Assembly (NCBI GenBank): GCA_902535185.1
Contig: CACAST010000004.1
Span: forward strand, 1 to 52,052
Source of the DNA: an uncultured Prochlorococcus sp.
Lineage (GTDB): Bacteria; Cyanobacteriota; Cyanobacteriia; PCC-6307; Cyanobiaceae
Direction: 5' to 3'
DNA length: 52,052 bases
Shown: positions 8,481 to 17,700 of the stretch, piece by piece
Position numbering within the stretch: position 1 is the first letter of the stretch
Layout: the number at the start of each line of letters is the position of its first letter
Notes under the pieces: model-generated
What the model saw: only the letters and a program-made list of their open reading frames with translations
Database searches by the model: none
Told to the model about the DNA's origin: nothing
Translations under genes and position numbers: made by a program

Positions 8481-11400
8481 TTAATTCCAATTTATTGGGC
8501 CTGGATCACCATTTAATTGAAAACCTGCCCAATAATAAGGATGATTCCATGCTGCTGTTGAATGATTTCTAAATTCACTCTGTACATTAGATAAGGCTTC
8601 AGCTCTCCCTATACCTTTTATGATTTTCTTATAAAAACTTTCCATAAATTCTGCAGTTGCTTTGTCATCTACTTCCCAAAGAGAAAGTAAACTAGATCTA
8701 GCGCCAGCAACAGCAATTGCTCTTTTTAATCCATAAACCCCCTCTCCTGACTTAATAGATCCAAGACCGGATTCACAACCTGAAATAACAACTAATTCAG
8801 TATCTTCCCAATCTAGTCTTGAAACCTCAAGAGCAGTTAAATACCCATTATCTATAGCATCATCAAATTTATTATTAGCCCCTGCTAAAACAATTCCACT
8901 CCTTAGTAAGGGATTTTTATCTTGATCTTTTAAAAAGAATGAATGACTAGCAATATGAAGAATTTTAGGTTTTGGATTGTTTTTTACTGCCAAAGAAGTT
9001 GCTTCTTCTTTTGTTAAAAGCTTAGCTTTAATTAATTTTGCTATTGTATTTCCTTCTTTTTCGGTTGCAGGTAATTCTGCCCAGTCAGTTTTATTTAAAT
9101 CAATAGCTCTCTTTTGTCGATTTTTATCAAAATAAGATTCCTCATTTATTTTATTTGTAATCTTTTTCTTTAAAGTAAATTTAGGATTCGCAATCACAAG
9201 GGATGATTTATTTTGCTTCTTATTATTTTTGTAAATTTCAATTATTTCTCTTCCTGTAGTGACAAAATGAAGTTCAAATTTTTCTGAAAATAATTTATTG
9301 CTTTTTGGAGCATTCAAAGCTGCAAAGGCTACCCTATTTAGTTCGCCATCTGGGGAAATTATGATAGTCTTGTATTCTCTTATTATCTCTTCTAATGGAG
9401 AAATTATTATATTGCTTAAATCTCTCCAATATTCTTCTGCATTTGGATCAATACCTTCAGTAGCTAATAGAGAGTTCTTTATTTTTGAATCAATAATATC
9501 TGCGGAACCTAAATTTATCACTTCAATCTCCCCTGAAGGTTTAAGAATCATTGCTAAGTATTTTGGATTTTCATTTCTGATTTCATTAAGAATTCTGGGT
9601 TCATTTATGTTTACAGGGAAATATTTCTGGAATTCTATTAATAAAGAATCTTTTTCTAATAAAGAAGCAATCTCAGCAACTTCAACTGTATTAATTTCTA
9701 ATTCAGGTATTGCTTGATAAAGGTCTTTTTCTAGAGAGTTTCTTAATTGATAAAGATCTTTTGAATCATTACTTTTATTAGCTGCAATTTTTTGATTAAT
9801 ATTTTTTATCTCTTCTAAAATCATTTTTTGAGAACCAGGTAGAGAGGAAAGTTTAGATTGACGCTTTTCAATATCTTGCAGTATTCCTTGTCTGTTAATT
9901 CTTGAAAATAAAGCAAATTCTAATCCTTCTGGATTTTCTATTGCCCATGAAAATGAATATTGATAAGAACTTCCAAATGTACCAAATGAAGATACAAAAG
10001 AACTTCTTTTAGATAATGGTAAATAGGGTGCTTCTTTTTGTATTAATCTTATAGAGTTTTTGAATCCTTCTTTTAGAACTTCTTTCGCTTTAGAATCTTG
10101 GCCTTTTAAAATGTATAACCAACCAAGATTATTTAAAGTCATTGCAGTATTAGAATTTAAATTATTAAATGATTTTTCATTTATCTCTAAGAACTTTTTA
10201 TAAAAAATTTCTGCCTTTTTATATTCACCTTTTAATGTATATAACCAACCAAGATTATTAATTATGTTTGAGTTTTGAGGATGACTCTCCCCATAGTTTT
10301 GAGTTGTTATTTCAAGAGCATATAAGTTTAACTTTTCTGCTTCTTCGTAATATCCTAAACGCATGCCACAATATGCAAGACCAATCATATTTGCTGCAGT
10401 TGTTGGATGATCTCTTCCTAATAATTTTGAATTTATACTAAAGGCAGCAGAGTATATCTCTGAAGCTTTTTCATACTCTTTACCATAGCTGTATACTCCT
10501 CCAAGTACTTGTAAAACTGCCGCACTTTCTAAACTTTCTTCTCCTATAACTTGATCAAAAATTTTAAGACTATTATGTAAAATTTCTTTGGAATCTTTAT
10601 ATTGGCCTTGCTTCATTTTTAAAATTCCTAAATTAAGTAAACTACTAGCTACATCTGGATGATTTTCCCCAAGTAAACTTTTTCTTATCTCTAATCCTTT
10701 TAAAAGTAGTATTTCTGATTGATTATATAAATCTTGACTTTCATATAGAGCTCCCAAATTACTATATATTTGAGCAATTTGAAGGTCAATTTTTTTATTT
10801 TTTTCATAAATTCTTAGAGCTTTTAAAAAAAAACTCTCTGCCTCCTGAGTCGATCCTATGCTTTGATAGTAAGTAGCGAGATTGTTATAAGATATAGCAA
10901 TTTCTAAATTCTCTGAATTACCATTAATTTTATCTATCGCAAATAAATTTTTAATAAGTTCTTCTGCTTTTTTATTCTCACCCAACTTTAAATGGAGGAC
11001 AGCTAAATTATTCATTGCTGTAGCAGTCCTTTTATCTTTATAACCATATTTTTTTTTACTTATGGATATTAGTTTATTTAAAAGGGATTTTGCCTTATTA
11101 AATTTTCCGTTTTTAATATAAATATCGCTAAGACTGTTTAAAGCTATTATGGTTTCATCGTGATCTTTGCCTCTGTATTCTCTAGCAAGTAAATAATAGT
11201 TTTCAATTAATTTTTCAGCTTCTTTATAATCTCCTAATAAAACATATAATCTGCCAAGATCTCTATCAATTAATCCATAAAGTAATTTGGCATCATTTTT
11301 TGGTAAATAATTTGATGTAGAACTACTTGAAAAGATTTTTTCAAAAATTACTCTTGATGCGGGCTCAACTAAAGAAGAGGTAATTTTTTTTATATCTTTA

Positions 11401-11642
11401 TATATATTAATAGCCCCTTGATAGTTTCCTTTTTGTTCTTCAATTTTTGCTTTTTGTTTTAAATTCTTTACTTTCTTAAGAATTGTTTTTTTTGTTTTTG
11501 GAACAAGAAAACTTACTTTTTGATTAGTTTTAGAAGCTAATATAGGCTCAGTTAAATAAATTGGCTTTATTATTAAAGGCATCAAAAATAAAACTAATAT
11601 TTTTTTATTTATCTTTATCTTTTTAAAAACTTTACTAGCCAT
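8481..11642 (-). CDS. Exported TPR-CHAT protease-like protein
   Basis: This 1053-residue protein begins with a basic stretch and hydrophobic segment (ILVLFLMPLIIKPIYL), a signal peptide or anchor. Residues about 60-530 hold TPR units of the long kinesin-light-chain-like type (YYEEAEKLNLYALEITTQNY, YKKAEIFYKKFLEINEKSF). A helical linker leads to a C-terminal CHAT domain, a caspase/separase-related cysteine peptidase, with H900 in HIASHS and C956 in SGCESGLG, so the dyad looks intact. CHAT domains cleave protein partners; TPR regions usually select them. It is the first gene of the second minus-strand run and resembles the 1108-residue protein at 14752-18078. An exported CHAT protein would act outside the cytoplasm. 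The substrate is unknown. Confidence 0.85.
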   Translation of the reverse strand: MASKVFKKIKINKKILVLFLMPLIIKPIYLTEPILASKTNQKVSFLVPKTKKTILKKVKNLKQKAKIEEQKGNYQGAINIYKDIKKITSSLVEPASRVIFEKIFSSSSTSNYLPKNDAKLLYGLIDRDLGRLYVLLGDYKEAEKLIENYYLLAREYRGKDHDETIIALNSLSDIYIKNGKFNKAKSLLNKLISISKKKYGYKDKRTATAMNNLAVLHLKLGENKKAEELIKNLFAIDKINGNSENLEIAISYNNLATYYQSIGSTQEAESFFLKALRIYEKNKKIDLQIAQIYSNLGALYESQDLYNQSEILLLKGLEIRKSLLGENHPDVASSLLNLGILKMKQGQYKDSKEILHNSLKIFDQVIGEESLESAAVLQVLGGVYSYGKEYEKASEIYSAAFSINSKLLGRDHPTTAANMIGLAYCGMRLGYYEEAEKLNLYALEITTQNYGESHPQNSNIINNLGWLYTLKGEYKKAEIFYKKFLEINEKSFNNLNSNTAMTLNNLGWLYILKGQDSKAKEVLKEGFKNSIRLIQKEAPYLPLSKRSSFVSSFGTFGSSYQYSFSWAIENPEGLEFALFSRINRQGILQDIEKRQSKLSSLPGSQKMILEEIKNINQKIAANKSNDSKDLYQLRNSLEKDLYQAIPELEINTVEVAEIASLLEKDSLLIEFQKYFPVNINEPRILNEIRNENPKYLAMILKPSGEIEVINLGSADIIDSKIKNSLLATEGIDPNAEEYWRDLSNIIISPLEEIIREYKTIIISPDGELNRVAFAALNAPKSNKLFSEKFELHFVTTGREIIEIYKNNKKQNKSSLVIANPKFTLKKKITNKINEESYFDKNRQKRAIDLNKTDWAELPATEKEGNTIAKLIKAKLLTKEEATSLAVKNNPKPKILHIASHSFFLKDQDKNPLLRSGIVLAGANNKFDDAIDNGYLTALEVSRLDWEDTELVVISGCESGLGSIKSGEGVYGLKRAIAVAGARSSLLSLWEVDDKATAEFMESFYKKIIKGIGRAEALSNVQSEFRNHSTAAWNHPYYWAGFQLNGDPGPINWN

Positions 11643-11669
11643 AAAATTTAAAAATGGTAATTTATTATT

Positions 11670-11909
11670 ATGGGAACAGGATTTTTTGCAGGTATATTTT
11701 CAATAGTGGGACTTTGGCGGTATTGGGGGGAACCTGAGTGGAAATGGTTTTTAATATTAATAGTAATTAGTAAATTATTCACTGAAGCAGTAAGAAGTGA
11801 TTTTGAAAAAAATGGAATTGAATATTCGAATAAAAAATTAGCATTAGTTGCCCAAATACTACAGATATTTGTAATTATAAGAGGAGTTCAATCAATTTTC
11901 TTCGCTTAA
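11670..11909 (+). CDS. Small two-helix membrane protein
   Basis: This 79-residue protein has a hydrophobic N-terminal part rich in Trp and Gly (FFAGIFSIVGLWRYWG, then WKWFLILIVISKLF), a charged middle, and a second hydrophobic helix (LVAQILQIFVIIRGVQSIFF). It probably has two or three membrane passes. The family is not recognised. It is the only plus-strand gene within the minus-strand cluster and begins 27 bases from the start of the TPR-CHAT gene, so the two promoters must overlap or lie within each other. It faces the DUF1822 gene tail to tail with 19 bases between. Confidence 0.6.
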   Translation: MGTGFFAGIFSIVGLWRYWGEPEWKWFLILIVISKLFTEAVRSDFEKNGIEYSNKKLALVAQILQIFVIIRGVQSIFFA

Positions 11910-11928
11910 TTTACTTTATAAATTTTAT

Positions 11929-13128
11929 TTAAATTGACTCACATGCATTTAATTTGTCTAATTGTAATTTAGCTTTTTCTAACTCTTTTGTATCGGGTGC
12001 TTTTTTTGAAAATAATAAAGATATACCAAGATTTCTGTTTGACTTGATTTTTTTATTTATTGCTTTTATCCACTTTCTTTTATTATCTCCCAAAGTATCA
12101 ATAAAGTTATCAATATTAGTTAAAGGAATATTTTGATCTGTTTCTAGATTTATAACTAAATTGGAACCAAAAGGAGAGCCTTGAGGTCTTAATAATAACT
12201 TATATTTATCTTTAGTTTTTATAGGTTTGATTGGCCAATATATTGGACCATTTATTTTTTCTGTTGAAGAGGCTATTTTCTTCCAAACTATATTTTTATC
12301 TATTGATATTGATAACTCGTTCAATGGCTTTAATAAATATATTATTGGCTTATCAATATTTATTTTTGCGACTAGTTCATTATTATCATTTTTGTATGCA
12401 ATAGGAGTTAATAAACATACTGAATTTTTAGTAGAGCTACGTGTAAATGATTTAACTTCATAGTCCTTAGGTGTCAGAGAGGATAAATTTGCGACCAATT
12501 TTGGTTGTAAAATATTTGGCCCAAAAATAATTAAACCTGCAGTTCCTAACGCCGCAGTAACGCTTAATTTAATTTTTCTTGTTATTAGATCCCAATTTAC
12601 TACCTTTGGATTAATATCTAATTCAACTCTTGGGATTGTTTTAGTGTCAAGAAGTCTGATGTACCTCAGTAGTTTATCTATACCACCATTAAAATGGCTA
12701 ATAGGTATTGATATTTTATTACTTTTAATATCTCTTTTCTTAATTATTTTTATAAATTCTTGACTAGTAAGTAATCCTTTAAAGAAAACAATATTTAGAT
12801 CCTCTTCAACTTGTGCGGCTAAAAATAATTGTGGACCCTTTCCTTTTTCTTTACAGTTTTCTATATCAATCTCAACTTCATCAGCAAGCATTCCTGATGA
12901 GACAAGTTGGATATCAAACTTGTTTAATATTACTGGTCTTTTGATATTCAAAAGATCTAATTCAGGTCCCAAGGATAATTTTAATTTTTTTTCTTTGATT
13001 ATTTTTTTAAGACTCTCAATAATTAATTCTCGAATGGAAAATTGTTTTTCTGGATCTAGGAAAATAGCTTCATTAGAAATCTCTATTCCTTCTAAATAAT
13101 AATTATTTTGTGAAGAATTTTTGATCAT
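11929..13128 (-). CDS. DUF1822-family protein
   Basis: This 399-residue protein has the DUF1822 N-terminal pattern: a region around GMLADEVEIDIENC, then LFLAAQVEEDLNIVFFKGLL, then ISIPISHFNGGIDKLLRYIR and LLD. The family is cyanobacterial and of unknown function. A hydrophobic stretch at about 190-207 (AALGTAGLIIFGPNIL) may be a membrane segment, and the C-terminal half is beta-rich. Its ATG overlaps the sigma-like gene's TGA (ATGA), so the two are translated together. In other cyanobacteria I recall DUF1822 genes next to sigma-like proteins and CHAT proteins, which matches this neighbourhood. The assignment is from memory of the family pattern. Confidence 0.7.
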   Translation of the reverse strand: MIKNSSQNNYYLEGIEISNEAIFLDPEKQFSIRELIIESLKKIIKEKKLKLSLGPELDLLNIKRPVILNKFDIQLVSSGMLADEVEIDIENCKEKGKGPQLFLAAQVEEDLNIVFFKGLLTSQEFIKIIKKRDIKSNKISIPISHFNGGIDKLLRYIRLLDTKTIPRVELDINPKVVNWDLITRKIKLSVTAALGTAGLIIFGPNILQPKLVANLSSLTPKDYEVKSFTRSSTKNSVCLLTPIAYKNDNNELVAKINIDKPIIYLLKPLNELSISIDKNIVWKKIASSTEKINGPIYWPIKPIKTKDKYKLLLRPQGSPFGSNLVINLETDQNIPLTNIDNFIDTLGDNKRKWIKAINKKIKSNRNLGISLLFSKKAPDTKELEKAKLQLDKLNACESI

Positions 13129-14426
13129 TTTTTTATTTCCTCTCTTACAAATTGCCTTAATAAAGATATTTTCTCATCTGTTTGTTCAATTAATAAAAAA
13201 TTTTGCAAACCATCTACTAAATTATCTAATTTTTCTGGTGCTTCTTTGAAATTTATAAATTCTTTTAATTTAAGAATTTCTAAAGCTGTTTCTTGTGCAA
13301 TTTCCTCAGATATTCTCTTCTCGGGTATTAATTTGCTAACCCAAGCCTGCTTATGATTGCACTTTGAAGCTATTTCTCTTTGACTTAAACCTTTACTATA
13401 TAATTCCCAAGCAAGCTTTCTTGATGAATCCTTTACCCATTTATTTTTATCTTCATTTATAAATTTATGCACAATACAAATACCATTATTTTTAAGTAAA
13501 GTAATTACTTTGTTGGAAATTTCTGAGTCTGAATTTTCAATTTCATGGATTTCTTGTGATTTTATTTGAGACTCTTCTTCTTGAGAAAGTTGTCTTGCAG
13601 TATATGTACTAGAAATATATTGCCTTATAGCTTTGCTCATTAAAACTAAGGTATCTATATTATTTTGAGGTGGATCTAAGGAAATAAGAAAATTCCTATC
13701 TGGTTCCCATCCTGAAATCTTCCCATATTTTCTTTTAAAGTCTTTCTTAGCTTTTTTGTAATTAACTATATAAGATTCATATAATTTAATTATATATTTG
13801 CTATTAAATTTTCCTTCTCCACATCTTTCCCAAGAAGAAATAATTCTTTTTCTTGAACTATCTGCAATTAAAGACCAATGACTAAATAAAAGAATTCCAA
13901 AGTTTCTTAAATAAGATTTTAATTCATAATTCCCTTGAACTTTATTTTTTGCCCATGTAGATAAATTTGATAAATCTGGATTAAATTCAAATATAATTTC
14001 TGCTCCAAAAGGTTGAATTACTCCTTTTTGATGCATAGTATTTATGGTTTCCCAACAAAATAACTTTTTTATAAATCTTTTATTTTTTTCATTTCTTATT
14101 CTTAAAAATCTTTCGCCACCATCATTCAATGTCAAAATTAACATTTCTTGAAGCTCGATATCGTAATTTTCTGAGAAGTTATTATAAATGTGTTTAATTT
14201 TTTCAAGGATAGGTGTACTTACTCTGCATCTAAGAGCAAGTAAGGAATCTACCTTTTCTGGCTTTTCTTTTGATATAGTAAAAAGTTTTTTATCAAAAGA
14301 ATTTGTAAAGTAATCTTTATCTAAATTATATTCATTTAAGAATTCTTTATTAAAGTCTACTCTTTTTTTGCTGACCTTTGAGCTAAAAGAATCTAGAAAA
14401 TAAATTTCAGTATATACTTTGTCCAA
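13125..14426 (-). CDS. Cyanobacterial sigma-70-like regulatory protein
   Basis: This 433-residue protein starts at a TTG (14426); a stop lies six codons upstream and no ATG occurs in the first 90 codons. It resembles the divergent cyanobacterial sigma-like family: LRCRVSTPILEKI and LTLNDGGERFL, then FNPDLSNLSTWAKNKVQGN, LKSYLRNFGILLFSHWSLI, and a C-terminal helix-turn-helix SKGLSQREIASKCNHKQAWV near 348-366. These proteins look like degenerate sigma factors and probably tune transcription of linked genes. It is preceded by the repeat peptide (52 bases) and overlaps DUF1822 by four bases. The HTH is visible; sigma activity is an inference. Confidence 0.65.
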   Translation of the reverse strand: MDKVYTEIYFLDSFSSKVSKKRVDFNKEFLNEYNLDKDYFTNSFDKKLFTISKEKPEKVDSLLALRCRVSTPILEKIKHIYNNFSENYDIELQEMLILTLNDGGERFLRIRNEKNKRFIKKLFCWETINTMHQKGVIQPFGAEIIFEFNPDLSNLSTWAKNKVQGNYELKSYLRNFGILLFSHWSLIADSSRKRIISSWERCGEGKFNSKYIIKLYESYIVNYKKAKKDFKRKYGKISGWEPDRNFLISLDPPQNNIDTLVLMSKAIRQYISSTYTARQLSQEEESQIKSQEIHEIENSDSEISNKVITLLKNNGICIVHKFINEDKNKWVKDSSRKLAWELYSKGLSQREIASKCNHKQAWVSKLIPEKRISEEIAQETALEILKLKEFINFKEAPEKLDNLVDGLQNFLLIEQTDEKISLLRQFVREEIKK

Positions 14427-14478
14427 GTTAAAAAAATTTATTTATCTATAGGTTTGATTTTAATATCTTTTTTTAAAT

Positions 14479-14691
14479 TTACCAAGAAATAGCCCCCTCG
14501 TTTATACCATCAGTCCAAGGATCATCATATTTGCCAATAGCACCCTCATTAATACCATCAGTCCAAGGATCATCATATTTGCCAATAGCACCCTCATTAA
14601 TACCATCAGTCCAAGGATCATCATATCCTGCATAGACTGGAGCGAAAAAAGAAGCACCAACTAAAAAAGTTGTGATAAAAGTTTTTTTCAT
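14479..14691 (-). CDS. Exported peptide of three tandem 16-residue repeats
   Basis: This 70-residue precursor has a typical signal peptide (MKKTFITTFLVGASFFAPVYA, with cleavage likely after AYA or nearby) followed by three repeats of YDDPWTDGINEGAI separated by GK. The last copy ends in SW. Almost nothing lies outside the repeats. Each unit is acidic with one Trp and a single Lys at the junction, so cleavage at that Lys could release equal peptides. It sits between an exported TPR-CHAT protein (60 bases upstream) and a sigma-like gene (52 bases downstream), and a zinc peptidase gene heads the same run. It could be a protease substrate, a signal-peptide precursor, or a small structural protein. 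No family recognised. Confidence 0.75.
   Translation of the reverse strand: MKKTFITTFLVGASFFAPVYAGYDDPWTDGINEGAIGKYDDPWTDGINEGAIGKYDDPWTDGINEGAISW
14489..14632 (-). repeat. Three tandem 48-bp repeats inside the exported-peptide gene
   Basis: Three in-frame units of exactly 48 bp begin at 14489, 14537 and 14585. The middle unit differs from its neighbours at only a few bases at the ends of the array. Such near identity implies recent duplication or ongoing homogenisation, so copy number may vary between strains. Confidence 0.9.
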
Positions 14692-14711
14692 TTTTAAATT
14701 GTTGATTATTA

Positions 14712-14721
14712 CACCTCCTTT
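14712..14721 (-). promoter_or_regulatory. Very strong Shine-Dalgarno match, unusually far from the start
   Basis: On the minus strand the sequence AAAGGAGGTG matches ten bases of the 16S anti-Shine-Dalgarno. The ATG of the repeat peptide is 20 bases downstream, longer than the normal 5-9. No closer in-frame start exists. It may mark high expression, a folded spacer, or a ribosome standby site. Confidence 0.55.
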
Positions 14722-14751
14722 TTATTCTGATCTTTATTAACTGATTCCAAA

Positions 14752-17700
14752 TCACCATTTGATGGGTCTCCAATCACCACTTAATTGAAAGGCTGCCCAT
14801 ACATTTGGGTGCCGCCATGCTTTTATAGGATGATCTCTAAATTCTTTTTGTGTAAGAGCTAAAGCAATGTTTTTCCCTTTGCCATCTTTTAACTTTTCAT
14901 AAAAACTTTTCATGAAAGCTGCTGTTGATCTATCGTTTACTTCCCAAAGTGATAAAAGGCTTGATTTTCCTCCTGCCACAGTAATTGCCCTTTTTAATCC
15001 ATATACTCCTTCTCCAGATTTTATTTCACCTTGACCTGATTCACATCCTGATACAACTACTATTTCCGTACCAATCCAATCTAATTTTGTTATTTCTAAA
15101 GCAGTTAAATAACCGTCATCTTCAGCATTTAAATTAGGATTATTAGCTCCTGCAAGAACAATACCGCTTCTTAATAAATGATTTTCTCCATCTTTATTAT
15201 CTTTTAGAAAATATGAATGAGTCGCAAAGTGTAATAAATTTGGATTTGTTAAATTTTCTAAATTAGAGACAGATGCTTTTTCATTTGTGAATAATTTTCC
15301 ATCAGTAATATTTTTAATATCAATTCCTTCTTTAGCAGTTCCAGGTAATTCAATCCAATTCTTTGATAATGAATCTTTTGATCTTCTTTGTTTTAAATCA
15401 GATATTAATAAGTTATCCTTAATGTTTTTATTTTTTAAATTAAAATCTGGATTAGCGAAAATTAAGTTACTTTTATTTTTATTCTTAGAATTATATTTTA
15501 AATCAATTAGTTCTCTGCCAGTTGTTAAAAGTCTTAGATTAATTGAATCATTAATATAAATTTTAGACCTATCAAATTTCAATGCTGATATAGGCACTCT
15601 ATTTAATTCACTATCTAGGGAAACATACCATGTATTAAAATTTTTAGTATATTTTTCTATAGGTTTAATTATTAATTCTGCCACTTCTTGCCAAAGATCT
15701 ATTGCATCACTAAGACCTTCCTCAGATGCATTAAGTGCATTTTTAATTTTTTTATCTATTACTTTTGAAGATCCTAATTCAATACGATGAACTTTTTGGT
15801 TTGGTAAAAGAATAAAGGCTAAATATTGAGATTCACTTGTTTTTTTTAAATATGGTGCCTCCACCATATAAGGTTTATATTTTTGGTATTCAATTAATAT
15901 AGAATTTGAATTAAGCAATCCAGAAATCTTTTCAATATCAACGTATTTACTTTTAAAACTTGGCAAAATTTTATATATCTCTCTTTCTAATAATTCTTGT
16001 TCGTTCTCTAATTTTTTTAAAAGATCATTATCAAGCGAGATATTAGATTTTCTTCTTATTAGTTTATCAAGCTTTTTATAGAGTTCTTTACCTTTTTGAT
16101 TTGAAAGAGATTTAGATTGAAACCTTTCTATTTCTTGAAGCAAACCTTGCCTATTTAGTCTAGTTTCGAGAGCAATTCTATTTCCAAGATTTGTATCTTT
16201 TGATAAAGAAAAAACTGAATTAACTGCTCCACCAAAAGAATTAACAAATTTATGTCTATTGCTGCTTGGTATAAAAGGTGCTTCCTTTTTAATTAAATCT
16301 AATTGTATTTTAAAGGCTTTATTTGCATTTAAAATAAAATCTTTTTCTGAATTATTTGCTGCGTATGCAGTAGCTAAGTTGAAATAAGCATCTGATAAAA
16401 ACCTGCTTTTTGGAGAATTATTATCAATTCTTAATTGAACCTCTTTTTTAAAATAATCTATCGCCAAATTTACTTTTCCTTCTTCTAAAGCTAAAAAACC
16501 TAGGACACTATAGTTATCTGCCATAGCCATATATCTATAATTTTCTATATTTATTGCTAATGATTTTTCTGTAAATTCTTTTGCTTCTTTTAAATTTCCA
16601 ATTATATAGTTTATTCTCCCTATATCCTGAGTAATTAGCGCAATATGGTCAAAATGAATGTCCTTCCAGTTAGTAAAAACTTTATATACATCAAGATAAG
16701 TTTTTAGTATTTCTTTAAACTGTGATTTGTCATCTCCATTTCTTGCATTGTACTCTAGATTAAATGCTCTATCTCTTTTTGCGTATGCGGTCCTAAAGTG
16801 ATCTTTACCCCATACTTTTTCATAAATGCTTATTGCTTTTTGATAATAAAAATTTGATTTTTCATATCCTCCAATAAAAGTATATGCCTGAGCAACTGTA
16901 AGCATTTTATCAGCAGTTTCAATGTTATTTGCACCTCTTATTTCCTTGAGTATTTCAATTGCATCTAATGAATAATTAATAGCATCTTTATAAATTTGTT
17001 CTTGGAAACTTATATATGAAAGATTATCTAATATAGATGCTCTGGCTAATAAATTCTCATAATTTTTTTCAAGGTAAAAATTTTTTTTGAGGTATTTTTC
17101 TAATAATAATTTCGAATCTTCATAATCACCGTTTTTGTATAAGTCAGTTCCTAAGTTATTGGCAATATTTGTTGTTGGAAAATTATTTTTTAAAGAAATT
17201 TCAAGAATATTTCTGAATATTGGAATAGATTTATCCCAATTCCCCTCATCACCATAAACTAAAGCAAGATTATTAAGAGAATTAATAGTTTCTATATTAT
17301 TTCGACCTAACTTTTTTTCAAGAATTTTAATGGATCTTTTTAAAAATGGTTTTGCAGTTTTCAGTTTTCCTAGTTCCCAATAACCTAGTCCAATTAAATT
17401 TAAAGTAATACCTACTTCAGGATGATTTAAACCATATTTATCCTCTTTGATTTTTAAAATTCTTTTATCTATATCAATTGATTTGAGGAAATCTCCCTGA
17501 TCTGAATATATATCAGCTAATGTTTGCAGAGTATCTACAAATTCTATTTGTTTGTCTTTATAAATTTTTTCGTAAATTTTAATTGATCTTTTTATATTTT
17601 TTTCTGCAGCAGAATATTTGTTTACTTCCCAATTAGTAATAGATAAATTCTCATAAAAAATTCCATTATTTTCATTAAATTCCCCATTTAAGTTGGTATT

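Noticed and set aside
9298-9717. 139-codon plus-strand frame inside the first TPR-CHAT gene
   Set aside because: It is antisense to the CHAT linker region, follows the codon periodicity of the real gene, and has no start signal or recognisable family.
14489-14632. CRISPR-like array
   Set aside because: The 48-bp repeats are contiguous with no spacers, are in frame, and encode the repeat peptide.
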